A stretch of DNA of 64,000 nt, taken from the NCBI GenBank assembly GCA_036499825.1, contig DASYCZ010000027.1, forward strand, positions 8,187 to 72,186. The letters are read 5' to 3'. The number at the start of each line of letters is the position of its first letter. Position 1 is the stretch's first letter. The notes below the pieces were generated by a model that was not told where the DNA came from, ran no database searches, and saw only the letters and a program-made list of their open reading frames with translations. The position numbers and the translations under genes are program-made. The stretch is from Paradevosia sp036499825. Its GTDB lineage: Bacteria; Pseudomonadota; Alphaproteobacteria; Rhizobiales; Devosiaceae. This document shows, piece by piece, positions 34,581 through 42,816 of the stretch.

Positions 34581-35596
34581 GCGATGCACTCGTGCGGGCT
34601 GAAGACCTCGGCAAGACCTTCGCCGAGATCGGCAATCTGTTCGGCGACAAGCCCGACCCGGTGCGCGCCGTCGATGGCGTCTCGTTCGATGTCGCACGCG
34701 GGGAAACGCTGGCGCTGGTGGGTGAATCCGGTTGCGGCAAGTCCACTCTCGGGCGGCTGTTGTTACGCCTGATCGAGCCGACCTCAGGCCGTGTTTTCTT
34801 CGATGGCAATGAACTGACAGGCCTCAGCCGCCAGGAGATGCGGCGCATGCGGTCCGAAGTGCAGATGATCTTCCAGGATCCTTATGGCTCGCTCAGCCCG
34901 CGCCGCAGCATCGCCGAGATCATCGCCGAACCGCTGGAAGTTTTCGGCCTCGTCAAGGGAAGGCGGGAGCGCCGCGACAGGGTCGCGGAACTGCTCGACC
35001 AAGTGGGTCTCAACGCCAGCCTGATGGATCGCTATCCGCGCCAGTTCTCGGGCGGGCAACGCCAGCGCATCGGCATCGCGCGCGCCATCTCGGTCAATCC
35101 AGGCTTCATCGTCGCCGACGAGCCGGTATCGGCGCTCGACGTGTCGGTGCAGGCGCAGATCATCAACCTGATGCAGGATTTGCAGAAGCAGAAGGGGTTT
35201 TCCTACCTCTTCATCGCGCATGACCTGGCGGTGGTGCGCCATATCGCCGACCGGGTGGCGGTGATGTATCTGGGGCGTATCGTCGAGATCGGCCCCAAGC
35301 GCCAGATCTACAGCGCGCCGCAGCACCCATACACGCAGGCCTTGTTGTCAGCGGCGCCGGAGCCCGATCCCGATATCAAGGCCAAGCGCATAATCCTGCA
35401 GGGCGACGTGCCGAGCCCGACGCGTATACCGCCGGGCTGCAGCTTTCATACGCGTTGCCCGATCGCCGAGGACATCTGCCGAAAGGACCGGCCACCCCTC
35501 CGTGAGGTAGCGCCGGGGCAAATGGCTGCGTGCCATTTCGCCAAGCCCAACCCGATCGAGATCAAGGCGATCCCGAGCCAGAACCTCAGTGCCTAG
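34577..35596 (+). CDS. Peptide-type ABC importer ATPase (DppF-like), third system
   Basis: A 339-residue ATPase with Walker A GESGCGKS, Q-loop FQDPYGSLSPRRS, FSGGQRQRIG signature, Walker B FIVADEP and C-terminal CSFHTRCPIAEDIC. The N-terminal insert before Walker A (IGNLFGDKPDPVRAVD) is typical of DppF. It is the last gene of the GntR-associated operon; the convergent NTF2-like gene ends 10 nt beyond its stop. Confidence 0.92.
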   Translation: MSDALVRAEDLGKTFAEIGNLFGDKPDPVRAVDGVSFDVARGETLALVGESGCGKSTLGRLLLRLIEPTSGRVFFDGNELTGLSRQEMRRMRSEVQMIFQDPYGSLSPRRSIAEIIAEPLEVFGLVKGRRERRDRVAELLDQVGLNASLMDRYPRQFSGGQRQRIGIARAISVNPGFIVADEPVSALDVSVQAQIINLMQDLQKQKGFSYLFIAHDLAVVRHIADRVAVMYLGRIVEIGPKRQIYSAPQHPYTQALLSAAPEPDPDIKAKRIILQGDVPSPTRIPPGCSFHTRCPIAEDICRKDRPPLREVAPGQMAACHFAKPNPIEIKAIPSQNLSA

Positions 35597-35606
35597 GAAC
35601 CGCGTG

Positions 35607-35999
35607 CTATTGCTGGATATAGGATTCGCTGTGGGCGTGGCATTCCCAGCCATGGGCACCGCGGATCCAGGTTGAGCTGTCTGCCGCATGGAGTTCCTGC
35701 GGCTTGCCGTCCATCGTAACCTTCTGGCGTACCGTATAGCCGATGATGGCCACGTCATCGGTGGGGGTCGCGACCTGAACGTCGTCGAAGGTGTAGGATT
35801 CGAGGGTCCATTTCCCCTCCTCCGTCATCTTGCCCATCTTATCCTTGCCGATGCTCATGACGCCCTGCGCGCCGGCGACGATTGCGGTCTTGCCGGAAAG
35901 CTCGGCGGTGCGGCGGCCGTCCTTCTTTTTCATGGCCTCCCAGTAGGACTTCTCGAGAGCAATGACTTCGTCCTTGGTCAGCTTCGTATGGTCGGGCAT
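35607..35999 (-). CDS. NTF2-like/SnoaL-type small protein (DUF4440-like)
   Basis: A 130-residue cone-fold protein starting MPDHTKLTKDEVIALEKSYW. An N-terminal helix-rich segment is followed by beta strands (WTLESYTFDDVQVATP, DVAIIGYTVRQKV) and a closing WECHAHSESYIQQ. Family members include small hydrolases, isomerases and orphan binding proteins; no function is inferred. ATG 35999 follows GGAG with 7-nt spacing; a longer upstream frame is not supported. There is no signal peptide. It is monocistronic. Confidence 0.75.
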   Translation of the reverse strand: MPDHTKLTKDEVIALEKSYWEAMKKKDGRRTAELSGKTAIVAGAQGVMSIGKDKMGKMTEEGKWTLESYTFDDVQVATPTDDVAIIGYTVRQKVTMDGKPQELHAADSSTWIRGAHGWECHAHSESYIQQ

Positions 36000-36079
36000 G
36001 GCGATCTCCTGTGCTGATATCTGAACCAGGCCATTGGCTGGCCTCGCCTCTGGGAAACGATCTGGAGGCGTTTTGGTTC

Positions 36080-36185
36080 TAGAGGCTTCACGTTTTGATT
36101 GCATCAAAACGAACGCTCCAAGTCTTTGTTTTGGCGCGCTTTCGAGTTGGAAAAGTGGCATCTACTTTTCCTGAAAGCGCTCTAG
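36080..36185. repeat. RIME-like intergenic element, copy C
   Basis: The third copy of the ~105-bp element. The left edge is CTAGAGGCTTCACG, the first hairpin is the perfect TTTTGATTGCATCAAAA, the second is AAAAGTGGCATCTACTTTT, and the right edge is AAAGCGCTCTAG. It lies between the start of the NTF2-like gene and the end of the LacI-type gene and holds the latter's stop codon. Confidence 0.85.
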
Positions 36186-37168
36186 GAGCCGGTCGGCCGT
36201 GGCGCCGTCGACGCACGTTCTATGAACCTGCACGGAACGGCGAGGCGGAGGGGGCAGGAGAGCGGAAGTTCCGCGTTAATGCGCCAATTGAGCAGCCGAA
36301 CCGCCATCTCGCCCATTTCGACGCCCGGCACCTTGACCGTAGTGAGGTGCGGAAAGATCTGCATGGCTGCAGAGTAGTCGCCGTAGCCCACGATGCTGGC
36401 ATCTTCGGGAATCCGGTAGCCGAGGGACATCAACTCGGAGACGACGGCGATGGCGAGACCATCATGCGAGCACGCATAAGCGGTGGGGTTATGCCCCTGC
36501 GCCCGCAAGGCCATCAGTGCCTCGCGGAAGCTGCCGTTCTCGTCCCAAGTGAGATTGTGAAGGCGCATTCCATCTGTCGTTTCCACCACTTCGCGCAGCC
36601 CCTGCAGTCGTTCGCGGCGACCACGATAAAGCGGCGCGCCATGGGCGAAGACGATCTCGCGATGCCCGAGTTTGGCCAGATACTGGGCCGTCGCGATGCC
36701 GGCGTCGCGGTCGGTGGTTGAAACGGCGTCGACTGGCTCCAGCGGCGACAGCCAGCCGGTGCGCACGATCGGGGTCTGCGTCGCATAGGCGCGCGCCAGT
36801 CCCTCGGCATTGTGTGCGCCGGCGATGATCAGGCCATCATTTTCGAAGGCGAACTTTTCCAGCTCCGCATCGTCATGGGACCAATAGACGCGCACGCCCA
36901 AACCCAGCCCCTGAGCCTGCTGGCGAGCGCCGCTCTGGATTTGCATGTTGAGTTCGCTGTTGATGACTTCCGTGTCGTCGAACACCATGCCGATCGTCTT
37001 GAGGGCGCTCGCTGACGGCGCGCGCTTGTAGCCGATCGCGGCGGCGGCTTCGATGACGCGCCGGCGGGTCTTGTCGCTGACCCCGCTCTTGCCGGCGAGC
37101 GCTCGCGATACGGCAAATTCCGACAGGCCTGTGTGCTCGGCGATTTTCCGTAGTGTTACCCGTACCAC
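36182..37168 (-). CDS. LacI family transcriptional regulator (uronate operon)
   Basis: A 328-residue repressor. The HTH is LRKIAEHTGLSEFAVSRAL (about 6-24), followed by a hinge (VIEAAAAIGYKR) and a sugar-binding-protein-like effector domain ending at RLAVPCRFIERAS. GTG 37168 follows GGGGAGAC. The stop TAG lies in repeat copy C, so the last ~10 residues (TAPRPTGS) may be an extension. It is divergent from the uronate-dehydrogenase-like gene and is the obvious regulator of that operon. Confidence 0.9.
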   Translation of the reverse strand: MVRVTLRKIAEHTGLSEFAVSRALAGKSGVSDKTRRRVIEAAAAIGYKRAPSASALKTIGMVFDDTEVINSELNMQIQSGARQQAQGLGLGVRVYWSHDDAELEKFAFENDGLIIAGAHNAEGLARAYATQTPIVRTGWLSPLEPVDAVSTTDRDAGIATAQYLAKLGHREIVFAHGAPLYRGRRERLQGLREVVETTDGMRLHNLTWDENGSFREALMALRAQGHNPTAYACSHDGLAIAVVSELMSLGYRIPEDASIVGYGDYSAAMQIFPHLTTVKVPGVEMGEMAVRLLNWRINAELPLSCPLRLAVPCRFIERASTAPRPTGS

Positions 37169-37251
37169 CGCTGTCTCCCCGCTTACGTCACAGCCTGGCG
37201 TGTCGCCCCGTTTATGCCTGTGGAAACCTAGAACAGCTCTGTCAGTGCGAT

Positions 37252-37273
37252 TTTACATAACGCTTTACATAAC
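37252..37273. promoter_or_regulatory. Tandem decamer repeat in the LacI/udh divergent region
   Basis: TTTACATAAC occurs at 37252-37261 and again at 37264-37273, a 12-nt period, within an A/T-rich tract of the 204-nt intergenic region. The spacing of just over one helical turn puts both copies on the same DNA face. It could be the binding site of the LacI-type regulator or part of the promoter; no symmetric dyad is evident. Confidence 0.45.
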
Positions 37274-37372
37274 ATTTTTGCCCGGTCAAACATCATATTA
37301 GGTTGTCCGCATAAGCAGTCCATCGAGGAGGTCGAGGGATTGTGGGAGCGAGTTTAGGGAGGGGACAGAGCC

Positions 37373-38191
37373 ATGACAAACCCCGTTTTGCTCACTGGAG
37401 CGAGCGGCAAGGTTGCCGCCATGATCCGGCCCTACCTGCTCGCCCATTTCGGCGAATTGCGCCTCACCGACCGGCGCGAGCCGGACGCGCTGGCATCGGG
37501 CGAAACCTTCGTGAAGGCAGACCTGACCGACCCGGCCGCGGCCCTTGAAGTCAGCAGGGACGCCCGCGCTATCGTCCATCTCGCGGGCCTGCCCGGCGAA
37601 GGCAGCTGGGAAGAGGTGTGGGAAGCCTCGATGAAGACCACGATCAACATGCTGGAGGCGGCAAGGACGCTGGGCATAGAGCGGTTCGTCTTCGCCAGCT
37701 CCAACCACGTCATCGGCTATTATCCACGCACCCGGCATCTCAAGGGCGAGGAGCGTTTGCTGCCGGATTCCCGCTATGCAGTGGCCAAGGTATTCGGCGA
37801 AGGGGCGCTCTCGCTCTATGCCGACAAATACGGCATGCGGGGCCTGTCGATCCGCATCGGCACCGCGATAGACAAGCCCCGCAATGTGCGGGAACTGTCC
37901 ACTTTCCACCACCCCGAAGACATCGCGCAATTGATCGCCATCGGGATCGAGCATGCGGATGTTCGCAACGACATCGTCTGGGGCATGTCCGACAATGCCG
38001 CGGCATGGTGGGACAATAGCCGCGCCACGGCTTTGGGCTATCGACCCAAACACCGATCGGCGGACTATGCGGGCGCCATCGCCACCAATACGGCATCGCC
38101 CGACGATTTGCCGGAAATCCTGCAGGGCGGTGGCCTGGCGGGTCTCGAATTCAGCGGCGACGCTTCAATCTGGAGAAATGAACGGAACTGA
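37373..38191 (+). CDS. NAD-dependent uronate dehydrogenase-like protein (SDR/epimerase family)
   Basis: A 272-residue extended SDR. The NAD-binding motif is LLTGASGKVAAMI (about 6-18). Uronate-dehydrogenase landmarks are FASSNHVIGYYPRT, YAVAKVFGE with the catalytic Tyr and Lys, SIRIGTA, and VWGMSDNAAAWWDNS. This pattern closely matches Agrobacterium-type Udh, which oxidises galacturonate or glucuronate to the aldarolactone with NAD. It is the first gene of the operon with a sugar importer and a lactonase, which supports that role. ATG 37373 is preceded by GGGAGGGGAC. Confidence 0.82.
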   Translation: MTNPVLLTGASGKVAAMIRPYLLAHFGELRLTDRREPDALASGETFVKADLTDPAAALEVSRDARAIVHLAGLPGEGSWEEVWEASMKTTINMLEAARTLGIERFVFASSNHVIGYYPRTRHLKGEERLLPDSRYAVAKVFGEGALSLYADKYGMRGLSIRIGTAIDKPRNVRELSTFHHPEDIAQLIAIGIEHADVRNDIVWGMSDNAAAWWDNSRATALGYRPKHRSADYAGAIATNTASPDDLPEILQGGGLAGLEFSGDASIWRNERN

Positions 38192-38376
38192 CAAGCAGGC
38201 TCCGGCCGACCGTCGACTGCCGTCACTGAGGATTGCATGGCTGCGCGGACCTAAATCTTAGGCTCACTTTCCACCTAAACCGACAAAATCTGGTGGGTGG
38301 ATCGTGTCTCTTTCAATCGCGCGACCGTTCGCGGCGCGCTCGTTGCCCGCTTCACAGGGCGTCTGGGAGGATGAAC

Positions 38377-39684
38377 GTGAAACTTCGAAATCAAACTGCT
38401 GCCTGGTGCATTGCCATAGCCACCAGCATGGGCGTGGCCACACCGCTCTTGGCCCAGGACCTGGGCCCGGTGAAAGGCGAGATCACCTTTTCATGGTTCG
38501 GCGGTCAGTCGCGCGCCGACAAGACCCATCGCATCCTGGAACTGTTCAAGCAGAAATATCCCGATGTCTCCGTCACCGAACAGAATTCGGACTGGGACCC
38601 CTACTGGCAGAAGCTGACGCTGCAGGCATCGGCGGGCAACGTGCCCTGCACCCTGATGATGCAGAACCGCTGGCTCGCCACTTTCGCCGATCCCAACGTG
38701 CTGCTGCCGCTCGATGACTATGTGAAAAGCGGAGCCATCGATATCAGCGGCATTCCCGAGAGTGCGATGAATTCGAGCCGGGGCGCGGACGGGCATCTCT
38801 ACCAGATTCCGTCGAGCGTCTTCTTCAACGGCGTGATCTTCAACCGCACCTGGCTGGAAAAAGCCGGCATCAAGATGCCCGAGGCCAACTGGACCTGGGA
38901 CGACATGGCCAACATGCTGGAGCAAATGAAGGCCAAGGTGCCGGAAGGCGCCGTGGCCTCGCACAACATGGCCATGGAAGTCGACATGTTCGTGAGCTGG
39001 GTACAGTCCCATGGCGACAAGGTGTTCGACAACGGCAAGGTGTCGTTCTCCAAGGAAACGCTGGCCGGCTGGTTCAACTATTGGGAAAAGCTGCGCCAGG
39101 ATGGCGTCACCGATACGCCCGACGTGATGGTGGAAGAGAATGGCAGCCTGATCGAGACCTCGGACATCGCCAACGGCCGTGCCTTTATGACCGCCCGTCC
39201 GCCCAACCGTCTCGACAGCCACCAGAAGGTCATCGATGCGGTGCGTCCGGGCGAACAGCTCGCCGTGCTGCCGGCGCCCACCGGTCCGTCCGGCGGCGGC
39301 TGGGACGTCGGCTCGAACGGTATCGCCATCGGCGCGCATTGCGCCCCAGACCTGATCCCCGCCTCCATCGCCTGGACCAATTTCTTCACCCAGGAGCCGC
39401 AGGCCGCCAAGATCTACGAGTCCGATCTGGGCCCGGTGACCGTCGACAAGCTGCAGGATGACCAGGTCAACAGCCCGGATACGAGCAATGGCCAGAAGGA
39501 GCAGATCCTGATGTTCCGCCAGATCGCACCACAGGCCAAGCCGATCCTGTGGCCGGCCAACAGCAATGGCCTGTTGGCCCAGGCTCTGACCCGCAACTAT
39601 CAGGCCGTAGCCTTCGGCCAGGCCACGGTCGACCAGGCGGTCGACCAGGTGTTTGCGGACCTGTCCTCGATCGGCGGCAACTAA
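38377..39684 (+). CDS. CUT1-type sugar ABC importer substrate-binding protein (SBP family 1)
   Basis: A 435-residue periplasmic binding protein. A short basic N-terminus and core (AAWCIAIATSMGVATPLLAQ, 20 residues) form a Sec signal, and ITFSWFGGQSRADK starts the mature domain. GTG 38377 is 6 nt after GGGAGG, whereas ATG 38371 touches it, so GTG is preferred. Family 1 binding proteins carry mono- and oligosaccharides. With Udh upstream, a uronate or oligouronide is the likely ligand. A tetraloop hairpin follows the gene. Confidence 0.87.
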   Translation: MKLRNQTAAWCIAIATSMGVATPLLAQDLGPVKGEITFSWFGGQSRADKTHRILELFKQKYPDVSVTEQNSDWDPYWQKLTLQASAGNVPCTLMMQNRWLATFADPNVLLPLDDYVKSGAIDISGIPESAMNSSRGADGHLYQIPSSVFFNGVIFNRTWLEKAGIKMPEANWTWDDMANMLEQMKAKVPEGAVASHNMAMEVDMFVSWVQSHGDKVFDNGKVSFSKETLAGWFNYWEKLRQDGVTDTPDVMVEENGSLIETSDIANGRAFMTARPPNRLDSHQKVIDAVRPGEQLAVLPAPTGPSGGGWDVGSNGIAIGAHCAPDLIPASIAWTNFFTQEPQAAKIYESDLGPVTVDKLQDDQVNSPDTSNGQKEQILMFRQIAPQAKPILWPANSNGLLAQALTRNYQAVAFGQATVDQAVDQVFADLSSIGGN

Positions 39685-39690
39685 CCAGCC

Positions 39691-39712
39691 GGACCGCCCT
39701 TCGGGGCGGTCC
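39691..39712 (+). terminator. Intercistronic TTCG-tetraloop stem-loop
   Basis: GGACCGCCC (39691-39699) pairs with GGGCGGTCC (39704-39712) around a TTCG loop, a very stable RNA hairpin 7 nt after the binding-protein stop codon. There is only a weak pyrimidine run after it, so it probably stabilises the upstream message and damps downstream transcription. Confidence 0.7.
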
Positions 39713-39775
39713 ACCCTTCCCCGGCAGCGGCGGCCGCCCCCGGCCGCGGCTTGCCGTTCCCATCTGAGGCGGACA

Positions 39776-40732
39776 ATGGCTGAATCCGAGCTGTCCCTTA
39801 CGGCGGCGTCGCCGCACAGAGCGCGCACCATTCCGGCCAAACGGGCCAAGCGTACGCTGAAGCAGGCGGACAACCGCGCCGGCTATCTTTTCCTCGTGCC
39901 CTGGCTGCTGGGTTTCTTCGCCATCACGGTCATTCCGATGGCGGCCTCGCTCTATCTGTCGTTCACCGACTACAAGGTGCTCAAGCCACCCGCATGGATC
40001 GGGCTCGACAATTATTTCGCCATGGCCAAGGACCGGCGCTATTTCCTGTCGGCCTGGGTGACGCTGCGTTATGTCGTCATCTCGGTGCCGCTGGTGCTGA
40101 TCTTTTCGCTGACCATCGCCGCATTGCTGAACCGCGGCCTCAAGGGCCTCGCCCTCTACAGGTCGCTGTTCTACATTCCCTCGCTGATCGGGGCGAGCGT
40201 CGGCATCGGCATGCTATGGCGCGAGGTCTTCGGGGCGCGTGGGGTGTTCAACGCCTTTCTCGCGCTGTTCGGCTACAAGGGCGCCGGCTGGATGTCGAGC
40301 CCGGGCACGGCGCTTTATACCGTCATCGGCCTCAATGTCTGGACGTTCGGCGCCGCCATGGTGATCTTCCTCGCGGCGCTGCGGCAAATACCGGAAGCCT
40401 ATTACGAGGCGGCCTCGCTCGATGGGGCCAATGCCTGGCAGAAATTCCGGCGCATCACGCTGCCGCTGCTGACACCGGTCATCTTCTTCAACCTCGTGCT
40501 CAATACCATCGGGGCCTTCCAGTCTTTCACGCAGGCGTTCGTCGTTTCCGGCGGCACCGGCGGGCCGGTGGATTCAACCCTGCTCTATACGGTCTACCTC
40601 TATCAACGTGCCTTCCAGCAGCTGGACATGGGCTTTGCCTCGGCGATGGCCTGGGTGTTGCTGGCCGCCATTGCGGGCTTTACGGCGCTGATCTTCTGGT
40701 CTTCACGCTTCTGGGTGTTCTATGGCGACTGA
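39776..40732 (+). CDS. Sugar ABC importer permease (MalF/UgpA-like)
   Basis: A 318-residue CUT1 permease starting MAESELSLTAASPHRART, with a basic cytoplasmic tail and six TM segments (first YLFLVPWLLGFFAITVIPMA, 20 residues). The EAA loop YYEAASLDGANAWQKFRRIT (20 residues) and LPLLTPVIFFNLVL are intact. ATG 39776 has a GAGGCGGA site; the upstream in-frame extension overlaps the binding-protein gene and is rejected. It overlaps the next permease gene by 11 nt. Confidence 0.9.
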   Translation: MAESELSLTAASPHRARTIPAKRAKRTLKQADNRAGYLFLVPWLLGFFAITVIPMAASLYLSFTDYKVLKPPAWIGLDNYFAMAKDRRYFLSAWVTLRYVVISVPLVLIFSLTIAALLNRGLKGLALYRSLFYIPSLIGASVGIGMLWREVFGARGVFNAFLALFGYKGAGWMSSPGTALYTVIGLNVWTFGAAMVIFLAALRQIPEAYYEAASLDGANAWQKFRRITLPLLTPVIFFNLVLNTIGAFQSFTQAFVVSGGTGGPVDSTLLYTVYLYQRAFQQLDMGFASAMAWVLLAAIAGFTALIFWSSRFWVFYGD

Positions 40733-41621
40733 ACGCGTGTCCCTCAGCAGTCAAGCACTGGCCCAGCATCGCCGGCAGCGCCGGATCAAGCGCAACCTGC
40801 GTGGCCTCGGACTGCATATCCTGTTGATCGCCCTGCTCGTGGTGATGCTATATCCGGTGGTCTGGATGGTGTTCAGCTCGCTGCGCCCCGAAGACGAAAT
40901 CTTCGGCGGGCTGGGCCTCATTCCCAAGACCTGGACGCTGGAGAATTACGTCAAGGGCTGGCAGCTTTCGGGCAACCCCACCTTTGCGGTGTTCTTCATC
41001 AACTCGTTTGTCATCTCGGCGCTGGCGATCGTGGGCAACCTCATCTCCTGCTCGATGGCCGGCTATGCGTTCGCGCGGCTGAACTTCCGCTTCAAATGGT
41101 TCTGGTTCGCCCTGATGCTGGGCACCATCATGCTGCCGCTGCATGCGCAGCTGATCCCCCAATACATCTTCTTTTTGAAGATCGGCTGGGTAAACACCAT
41201 CCTGCCGCTGGTGGTGCCGAAGTTCCTCGCCACCGACGCCTTCTACGTATTCCTGATGGTGCAGTTCATGCGCTCGCTGCCGGTGGAACTGGAGCAGGCG
41301 GCGGTGCTCGACGGCGCCTCCTACTGGCAGCGCTACTGGCGCATCATCCTGCCGCTGTCGATGCCGGCGCTGGTGACCACGGCGGTGTTCACCTTCATCC
41401 ACACCTATAACGACTTCCTGGGCCAGCTGATCTACCTGACCGACGTCAAGAACATGACGGTGCCGGTGGCGCTCAGGCTCTTCCTCGACCCGAGCGGCGG
41501 GCAATCCTCCTTCGGCGGCCTGTTCGCCATGGTGGTGATTTCCATCGCCCCCGTGCTGGGCTTCTTCCTCGCCTCGCAGCGCCTCCTCACCAAGGGCATT
41601 GCGACGCAGGGCTTCAAGTAA
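40722..41621 (+). CDS. Sugar ABC importer permease (MalG/UgpE-like)
   Basis: A 299-residue CUT1 permease. N-terminal RRQRRIKRNLRG is basic, TM1 follows (LLIALLVVMLYPVVWMVFSS, 20 residues), and the EAA loop reads ELEQAAVLDGASYWQRYWRI (20 residues). The C-terminal QRLLTKGIATQGFK is typical of MalG-type subunits. It overlaps the preceding permease gene and is followed after 13 nt by the ATPase gene. Confidence 0.92.
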   Translation: MATERVSLSSQALAQHRRQRRIKRNLRGLGLHILLIALLVVMLYPVVWMVFSSLRPEDEIFGGLGLIPKTWTLENYVKGWQLSGNPTFAVFFINSFVISALAIVGNLISCSMAGYAFARLNFRFKWFWFALMLGTIMLPLHAQLIPQYIFFLKIGWVNTILPLVVPKFLATDAFYVFLMVQFMRSLPVELEQAAVLDGASYWQRYWRIILPLSMPALVTTAVFTFIHTYNDFLGQLIYLTDVKNMTVPVALRLFLDPSGGQSSFGGLFAMVVISIAPVLGFFLASQRLLTKGIATQGFK

Positions 41622-41634
41622 ATCGGAGGCAATC

Positions 41635-42816
41635 TTGGCGACTGTAACGCTCGAAGGACTGACCAAGTCCTATGCGCATGGCGGACTGAAGGCTGTGAAC
41701 AGCCTCGACCTCGAGATCAAGGACGGCGAATTCGTCGTGCTCGTCGGGCCTTCAGGATGCGGCAAGTCGACGGCCCTTCGCATGATCGCCGGCCTCGAGG
41801 AAATCAGCGACGGCGCCGTCTGGATCGGCGACCAGTTCGTCAACGACGTGCACCCCAAGGATCGTGACGTCGCCATGGTGTTCCAGAACTACGCGCTCTA
41901 TCCGCACATGACGGTGTTCGACAACATCGCCTTCGCGCTGCAGATCGCCCATGTGCCCAAGCCCGAGTTGCGTCGGCGCGTCGAGGACGCGGCGCGGATC
42001 CTCGAATTGACCGACTATCTCAAGCGCCGGCCCGGCCAGCTGTCGGGCGGGCAGCGGCAGCGCGTCGCCATGGGCCGCGCCATCGTGCGCCAGCCGGCCG
42101 TGTTCCTGATGGATGAGCCGCTCTCCAATCTCGATGCCAAGCTGCGCGTGCAGATGCGCGCCGAGATCGCCAAGCTGCAACGCCGACTGGGCGTCACCAC
42201 GGTCTATGTGACGCATGACCAGGTCGAGGCCATGACCATGGGCGACCGGGTGGCGCTCTTGCGCGACGGCGTGTTGCAGCAGGTGGCGCCGCCCTCGGTG
42301 ATGTATGACGAGCCGCGCAACATGTTCGTGGCCTCGTTCCTGGGCTCGCCCAGCATGAACCTGTTGTGGGCCGAGCTCGGACCGCTTGGCGCCGATGGCG
42401 CCACCCTTTCCCTGGGACCCCAGAAGCTGAAGCTGCCGGCGAGCCTTTTCGCCCAGCGCCCCGGCCTCGGCGCCTATGCGGGGCGCTCGATCGTCATCGG
42501 CATAAGGCCGGAGGATATCTATACCGCCGCCGACCAGCCCAACGCTTCCGCCGACCAGCGGCTGCGCTCGACGGTCGACCTGGTCGAAGCGCTTGGGTCC
42601 GACAAGGTGCTGCATTTCGTGCTCGATGCCCGCCAGGCGATCGTCAAGAGCTCCGACAGTCTCGATGAGCTGACCGACGGCGATGTCAACAAGGCGCATT
42701 GCATCGCCCGGCTGAACGCCCGTACGCCGCTGCGCATGGGCGACACGGTCGACCTGGTGTTCGATATCGCCCGGCTGCACTTCTTCGATGGCGACAGCAG
42801 CGAGGCGATCCGATGA
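41635..42816 (+). CDS. Sugar ABC importer ATPase (MalK/UgpC-like)
   Basis: A 393-residue ATPase with Walker A GPSGCGKS (about 37-44), Q-loop FQNYALYPHMTV, LSGGQRQRVA signature, Walker B VFLMDEP and a C-terminal regulatory TOBE/MalK domain (VIGIRPEDIY). TTG 41635 lies 5 nt after GGAGG and gives the standard ATVTLEGLTKSY N-terminus, so it is preferred over an upstream ATG inside the permease gene. The MalK-type tail allows carbon-source regulation in some family members. It overlaps the lactonase gene (ATGA). Confidence 0.92.
   Translation: MATVTLEGLTKSYAHGGLKAVNSLDLEIKDGEFVVLVGPSGCGKSTALRMIAGLEEISDGAVWIGDQFVNDVHPKDRDVAMVFQNYALYPHMTVFDNIAFALQIAHVPKPELRRRVEDAARILELTDYLKRRPGQLSGGQRQRVAMGRAIVRQPAVFLMDEPLSNLDAKLRVQMRAEIAKLQRRLGVTTVYVTHDQVEAMTMGDRVALLRDGVLQQVAPPSVMYDEPRNMFVASFLGSPSMNLLWAELGPLGADGATLSLGPQKLKLPASLFAQRPGLGAYAGRSIVIGIRPEDIYTAADQPNASADQRLRSTVDLVEALGSDKVLHFVLDARQAIVKSSDSLDELTDGDVNKAHCIARLNARTPLRMGDTVDLVFDIARLHFFDGDSSEAIR

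Noticed and set aside
39653..39775. Upstream extension of the MalF-like permease into the binding-protein gene
   Set aside because: It overlaps the end of the SBP gene and the tetraloop hairpin; ATG 39776 has its own ribosome-binding site and gives family length.
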